Assembly (NCBI RefSeq): GCF_963678635.1
Contig: NC_087064.1
Span: 2,293,926-2,357,925 of the forward strand
DNA length: 64,000 nucleotides
Source of the DNA: Symsagittifera roscoffensis
Lineage: Eukaryota; Xenacoelomorpha; Acoela; Convolutidae
Direction: 5' to 3'
Under the pieces are notes generated by a model. That model saw only the letters and a program-made list of their open reading frames with translations, ran no database searches and was not told the origin of the DNA. Below are positions 60,825-64,000 of this stretch, in pieces. The translations under genes were made by a program, and so were the position numbers. Each line of letters opens with the position of its first letter. Positions within the stretch are counted from its first letter, which is position 1.

Positions 60825-60959
60825 AACTTGGCAGCGACGAGGTTAATTTTATGGTGAATATACACAAGTTAGCTGAGCCAGCAATAAACTGAAAATTTTA
60901 TTACCATAACAAGAAAAACGAATACTATCTTTTCAAAACATATAAGCACTAAAATTAAC

Positions 60960-61365
60960 GTTTAAACTGGGAAAATATTTCGGATTCTTGAGTGGTAAAA
61001 TGTATTAATAAGGCAAAACAAAGAGTTATTTAGAGCGACAAGTGTTCTGTTTATGAAGTGATTAATTCCAGAGAGGATGGTTTTGGGGATAATTACAACA
61101 TTTGGGTTAAACTTATGAATTATTAGCAAAGTCTGAAAACGTAGATGAGTTGTCATTAAATCCGGCTACTATAGTAACACATTCAGTTTCTGCGAGGGGT
61201 AGCGAGAGACAGTAGCGGCAAGGTCGGCTAGACTTGTCCCTCTGTACGAGTGAACCGTGGCTCCGACATCTTTGGGGCTGCAGTACTTGGTCCTCGAGGT
61301 TAATATTACCAGTTTTCTGCTCCACTTGGTTAGCCACTTCGGCCTGTACTTCGGCACGGACATTC
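60960..61365 (-). pseudogene. SGNH-hydrolase (esterase-like) remnant, probably a retroelement ORF1
   Basis: Three frames together give SGNH-like blocks: SRTKYCSPKDVGATVHSYRG with TSLADLAATVSRYP (61300-61180), then VTIVAGFND (block III-like G-x-ND, ~61160), then HKFNPNVVIIPKTILSGINH and LVALNNSL (61115-61010). The nucleophile GDS block reads LTS here. Esterase domains occur in ORF1 of CR1-group elements, so this may be the 5-prime part of the CR1-like remnant at 57.0-57.7 kb, with the RLE-like element inserted between. Confidence 0.55.
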
Positions 61366-61639
61366 ACTAAACAAGGTACAAAAGAGGTAAAACAAGAAAA
61401 AGAATACATTGTAAAATGCATTGTAGAGAAATGGATTTAAAAAACAAATAACAAAAAAATGAAAGCGATTACAACCTGGTTTTTCACGGGTGGAGGTTCC
61501 GTCGGGGATTTCCGGATAAAGGGGGAAGGTCGCGGCTTGATGAGCTTGTCTCTAAAATCCCATGGCGGGCCTTCTTCTTATAATCGTACCATTATGAGCG
61601 TATCATATCACAAGAAACTAATTCATAAATTTATCACAA
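61366..61639. other. No recognised feature
   Basis: Between the SGNH remnant and the Penelope-like element. A GC-richer patch at 61480-61580 has no identifiable domain. Confidence 0.4.
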
Positions 61640-61645
61640 CAATTA

Positions 61646-61685
61646 GGCTAACGTTTTCGCACATTTTGTGCATCATCAGGATTTA
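61646..61685 (-). ncRNA. Hammerhead ribozyme motif (3-prime copy)
   Basis: Minus strand: CTGATGA (61673-61679), stem II GCACA-AAA-TGTGC, GAAA (61655-61658), ACGT, TA. The core CUGANGA...GAAA is exact and stem II pairs perfectly. Stem I pairing next to the core is weak (only the closing C-G is clear), so this copy may be inactive. Confidence 0.65.
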
Positions 61686-61959
61686 AATTTTTTTACAAAA
61701 ATTTCACAACGATCAAAAATCTGAAAAATGAGAAAAATGTCTAAAAACGCTTTAAAACTTTTTCACCAATCAAATTTAAACAACTGTAACTACATAACAA
61801 ATTACGTAATCATTAATAACATTTTCCTGTTAATTTCTGATATTTTTTGTTTTTTTGTTCTTTCATGGTTATAAAATTGCGATTTGGGAAAATTTTTGAT
61901 TCTGACATGTCATTTTTTTAACTTTTAGCCATGTTAAAAATAGACTATAATTTTAGTGT

Positions 61960-62412
61960 TCATTCGCGGCTCCTGAATTCATTGCGTGTGTTGATCGTCT
62001 GGCTATCCCTCCAAAAATGCAAAACCTCTAGTGTGAGTAGCTTCTGAGTGTTGGCTGTTTGGTCTATGAAATCTGACTTCAGTTCAGCAGTACCGCCTAC
62101 CTCCTAATTACATTCTAACAAGTGTTGCCCTACTGGAAAGTCCCCTTAGTGGTGTTCATCGACACCCGTGGCTAAATTTTGGACTGTCTGACCAACTTAG
62201 GTTGAGTTACATCCACTACACATGAGTTTTTACACCACTTTGTATCTCAGTTCACAAGCAAAGGCAGTTTTGAGAGATCGCAAGCATGTTTTTATTTTTT
62301 TTGTTGTTAAAATTGTTTGTACCCCGGATATTTGCCGCATCTTTGCAGCTAACAATTGAGATGGATTGCCGCGATATTGCATTGTAAAATAGGGGATGAG
62401 TCTCTTAACCAT
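61960..62412 (-). pseudogene. Penelope-like GIY-YIG endonuclease and C-terminus
   Basis: Segments in order: NPSQLLAAKM, CELRYKVV then a stop, CSGCNSTstopVGQTV (CCHH-type Cys pair and the VGQT block where the Tyr is replaced by a stop), VDEHH, PVGQHLLECN, and the family-typical end QKLLTLEVLHF and INTRNEFRSRE. At least four stops. Upstream, NVIEGTFHRVF and TWENFDQAFEKNRKQWIENQ (62620-62500) form the linker after the RT. Confidence 0.8.
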
Positions 62413-62656
62413 TTATCATGTCTCGGTTCTGATGCCTTCACCTCTAATTTTTTCTTTTCTTCAATGATCTTCTTAAGAAATTCATACACTCCCCTGTCCG
62501 ATCAATTTTTCGGATATTGATTTTCAATCCATTGTTTACGATTTTTTTCAAATGCCTGGTCAAAATTTTCCCATGTTGAGGTACTTTTGAAAACCCTATG
62601 AAACGTCCCTTCAATAACGTTTCATTTGTACTTCAAAGGTTCGCAACCTCTGAAAT

Positions 62657-63007
62657 TTAGAATCGTGCCGGTATCAGTGAAATTTTGGTACCACCCACAT
62701 TTGACATTTTTCCTGACTCCACATTGACATTTGAATCCAAAAAAGCCAAATTACCGTTACTATCAAGTTCTTCTATGGTAAACTGCAAATTTGGATGCAA
62801 TTTATTGACAGCCTCGAGAACTACCCCAGGATTGCCCTTGACAATTCTAACTATATCGTCCATATATCTTAGAAAAACTTTAACACCATTCTCAGTCCGA
62901 TTTGCTTCCTGTTGTTTTTTGCAAGTAATACAAAACCATACTGTTCCAGCAATGTCTGCGTATTGGGATTCCGATATGTTACCACGCCCTAAGTGGTACC
63001 AATTCAA
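62657..63007 (-). pseudogene. Penelope-like reverse transcriptase, C-terminal half of the palm
   Basis: VKVFLRYMDDIVRIV carries the catalytic Asp pair. NKLHPNLQFTIEELDSNGNL then AFLD is the Penelope-specific block after it. The frame ends at SLIPARF; the linker continues in the same family order. Residues upstream of TENGVKV (MNWYHLGRGNISES) are not family-typical and lie in the duplicated segment. Confidence 0.85.
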
Positions 63008-63694
63008 TTATGTTTGCGTAATTATATTGCGTAATTACAATTCAATTATGTTGCGTCGTTAGTAGTTTTAAAGGTTGAACGTCTTCACGTAGTATTTCCT
63101 CTCTTTCTACGTATTGCTCATGCTCTTTTATGAAAAACAACATGCCTCTGCCTTTTCGGCTAATTTCCTTTTCTACCTTCTAGTGTACAGTCGCCAATTG
63201 TATGCCTGAGATGACTACTTTGTAGCATTCTTTGTAGCATTGCTCATGCTCTTTTATGAAAAACAACATGCCTGTGCCTTTTCGGCTAATTTCCTTTTTT
63301 ACCTTCTAGTGTACAGTCGCCAATTGTATGCCTGAGATGACTACTTTGTAGCATTCTCAGTCCGATTTGCTTCCTGTTGTTTTTTGCAAGTAATGCAAAA
63401 CCATACTGTTCCAGCAATGTCTGCGTATTGGGATTCCGATATGTTACCACGCCCTAAGTGGTACCAATTCAATTATGTTTGCGTAATTATATTGCGTAAT
63501 TACAATTCAATTATGTTGCGTCGTTAGTAGTTTTAAAGGTTGAACGTCTTCACGTAGTATTTCCTCTCTTTCTACGTATTGCTCATGCTCTTTTATGAAA
63601 ACCAACATGCCTCTGCCTTTTCGGCTAATTTCCTTTTTTACCTTCTAGTGTACAGTCGCCAATTGTATGCCTGAGATGACTACTTTGTAGCATT
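62891..63694. repeat. Nested tandem repeats at the 5-prime side of the Penelope-like element
   Basis: 62891-63229 recurs at 63356-63694 (offset 465 bp) almost unchanged, starting CTCAGTCCGATTTGCTTCC. Within it a ~115 bp part (GCTCATGCTCTTTTATGAAA to TTTGTAGCATT) is present three times: 63116, 63242 and 63581. The repeat includes RT-coding sequence upstream of YMDD. Confidence 0.92.
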
Positions 63695-63904
63695 GAAGTT
63701 GGGTCACATGGATTGAGTTTTGCTTCACATAGTTCAATGATGTCCGGTTTCTTGTCTGCGGTTTCTATGCAAAGTTTTAGTTCGTATGTTTTGTAGACTG
63801 TCCTTTTTGTCTATATATCCAACCAGACTTCGATGCTGGACGCTGGATTGGATGTTTGACTGTGTTGTCCTAACACGATATGAACGAAGTTCTTGTTCTA
63901 AATT

Positions 63905-63946
63905 CAAACAAACGTTTTCGCACATTTTTGTGCATCTTCAGGTTTC
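63905..63946 (-). ncRNA. Hammerhead ribozyme motif (5-prime copy)
   Basis: Minus strand: stem I 5-prime AAAC (63942-63945), CTGAAGA (63935-63941), stem II GCACA-AAAA-TGTGC (63920-63933), GAAA (63916-63919), ACGT (63912-63915), TT (63910-63911), stem I 3-prime GTTT (63906-63909). AAAC and GTTT pair fully, and two further A-T pairs follow after a G-G mismatch. The core matches CUGANGA/GAAA/UH. Stem III is the self-complementary ACGT, as in short-stem-III hammerheads. Confidence 0.78.
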
Positions 63947-64000
63947 AAAAACCTTAATTACCAGTACAAAATGATCAATGATCATGAAAAGTGTCATACA

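Larger units (their letters stand above)
57790..60830 (-). mobile_element. RT element with C-terminal zinc finger and RLE-like nuclease (decayed)
   Basis: Minus-strand order: N-terminal Cys-rich segment (60824-60519), linker with SKTLSRRIILWKQGL (near 60240), RT (59760-59150), then a CPCG...HSLHC finger and a nuclease-like domain (58440-57796). The wording matches a large family of uncharacterised RT-domain proteins common in cnidarians, sponges and molluscs (from memory; no search run). I cannot name the clade. Several stops and frameshifts. The large plus-strand ORFs here (59157-59762, 60123-60476) are antisense shadows. Confidence 0.8.
61640..63952 (-). mobile_element. Penelope-like element, decayed, hammerhead motif at each end
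   Basis: Minus-strand order is hammerhead motif (~63905-63946), duplicated RT-upstream segment, RT (63007-62657), linker, GIY-YIG endonuclease (62412-61960), and hammerhead motif (~61646-61685). This is the arrangement known for Penelope-like elements, whose terminal repeats carry hammerhead ribozymes. Most of the RT fingers/palm 5-prime part is missing and the endonuclease has several stops. Confidence 0.85.

Noticed and set aside
60960..61365. SGNH hydrolase as a host gene
   Set aside because: Three frames are needed, the GDS nucleophile block is lost, and it lies in a run of broken retroelements.

Overview
The window is nuclear DNA from an AT-rich invertebrate animal. Evidence for this is GT-AG spliced exons, a DDX6 helicase, an ISCA2 gene, a globin split at the conserved B12.2 intron, U2 snRNA-derived sequence, and many non-LTR, Penelope-like and MITE-like elements. 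The species cannot be told from the sequence. Almost all short ORFs outside the features below are chance frames in AT-rich DNA.

Layout. 1-13.6 kb: two exons of a globin gene on the minus strand, separated by a ~13.2 kb intron. Inside that intron sits a restriction-like-endonuclease (RLE) retrotransposon (4787-8845, minus), flanked on both sides by U2 snRNA sequence. This matches the U2-targeting group known as Utopia. The U2-plus-retroelement block itself interrupts an older dispersed repeat. 13.6-41 kb: gene-poor, AT-rich DNA with dispersed and tandem repeats, hairpin-ended MITE-like copies, a palindromic repeat complex (23.9-26.8 kb) and several long inverted repeats. 41.36-56.25 kb: a complete DDX6/Me31B/CGH-1-type DEAD-box helicase gene, minus strand, eight coding exons summing exactly to 437 codons plus stop; its introns hold further repeats. 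56.48-56.90 kb: single-exon ISCA2, same strand, 228 bp upstream of the DDX6 start codon. 57-64 kb: a run of broken retroelements, all on the minus strand. These are a CR1/Jockey-like remnant (endonuclease and C-terminus), an RT element with a C-terminal zinc finger and RLE-like nuclease, an SGNH-esterase-like remnant, and a decayed Penelope-like element (RT plus GIY-YIG endonuclease) bounded by two hammerhead-ribozyme motifs.

The three host genes are unrelated in function: oxygen/ligand binding (globin), mRNA decapping and translational repression (DDX6), and mitochondrial Fe-S cluster assembly (ISCA2). The most notable signals are the U2-split retroelement, the hammerhead-flanked Penelope-like element, the globin that lacks Phe in its CD region, and two families of short hairpin-containing repeats, one with a compensated base-pair change.
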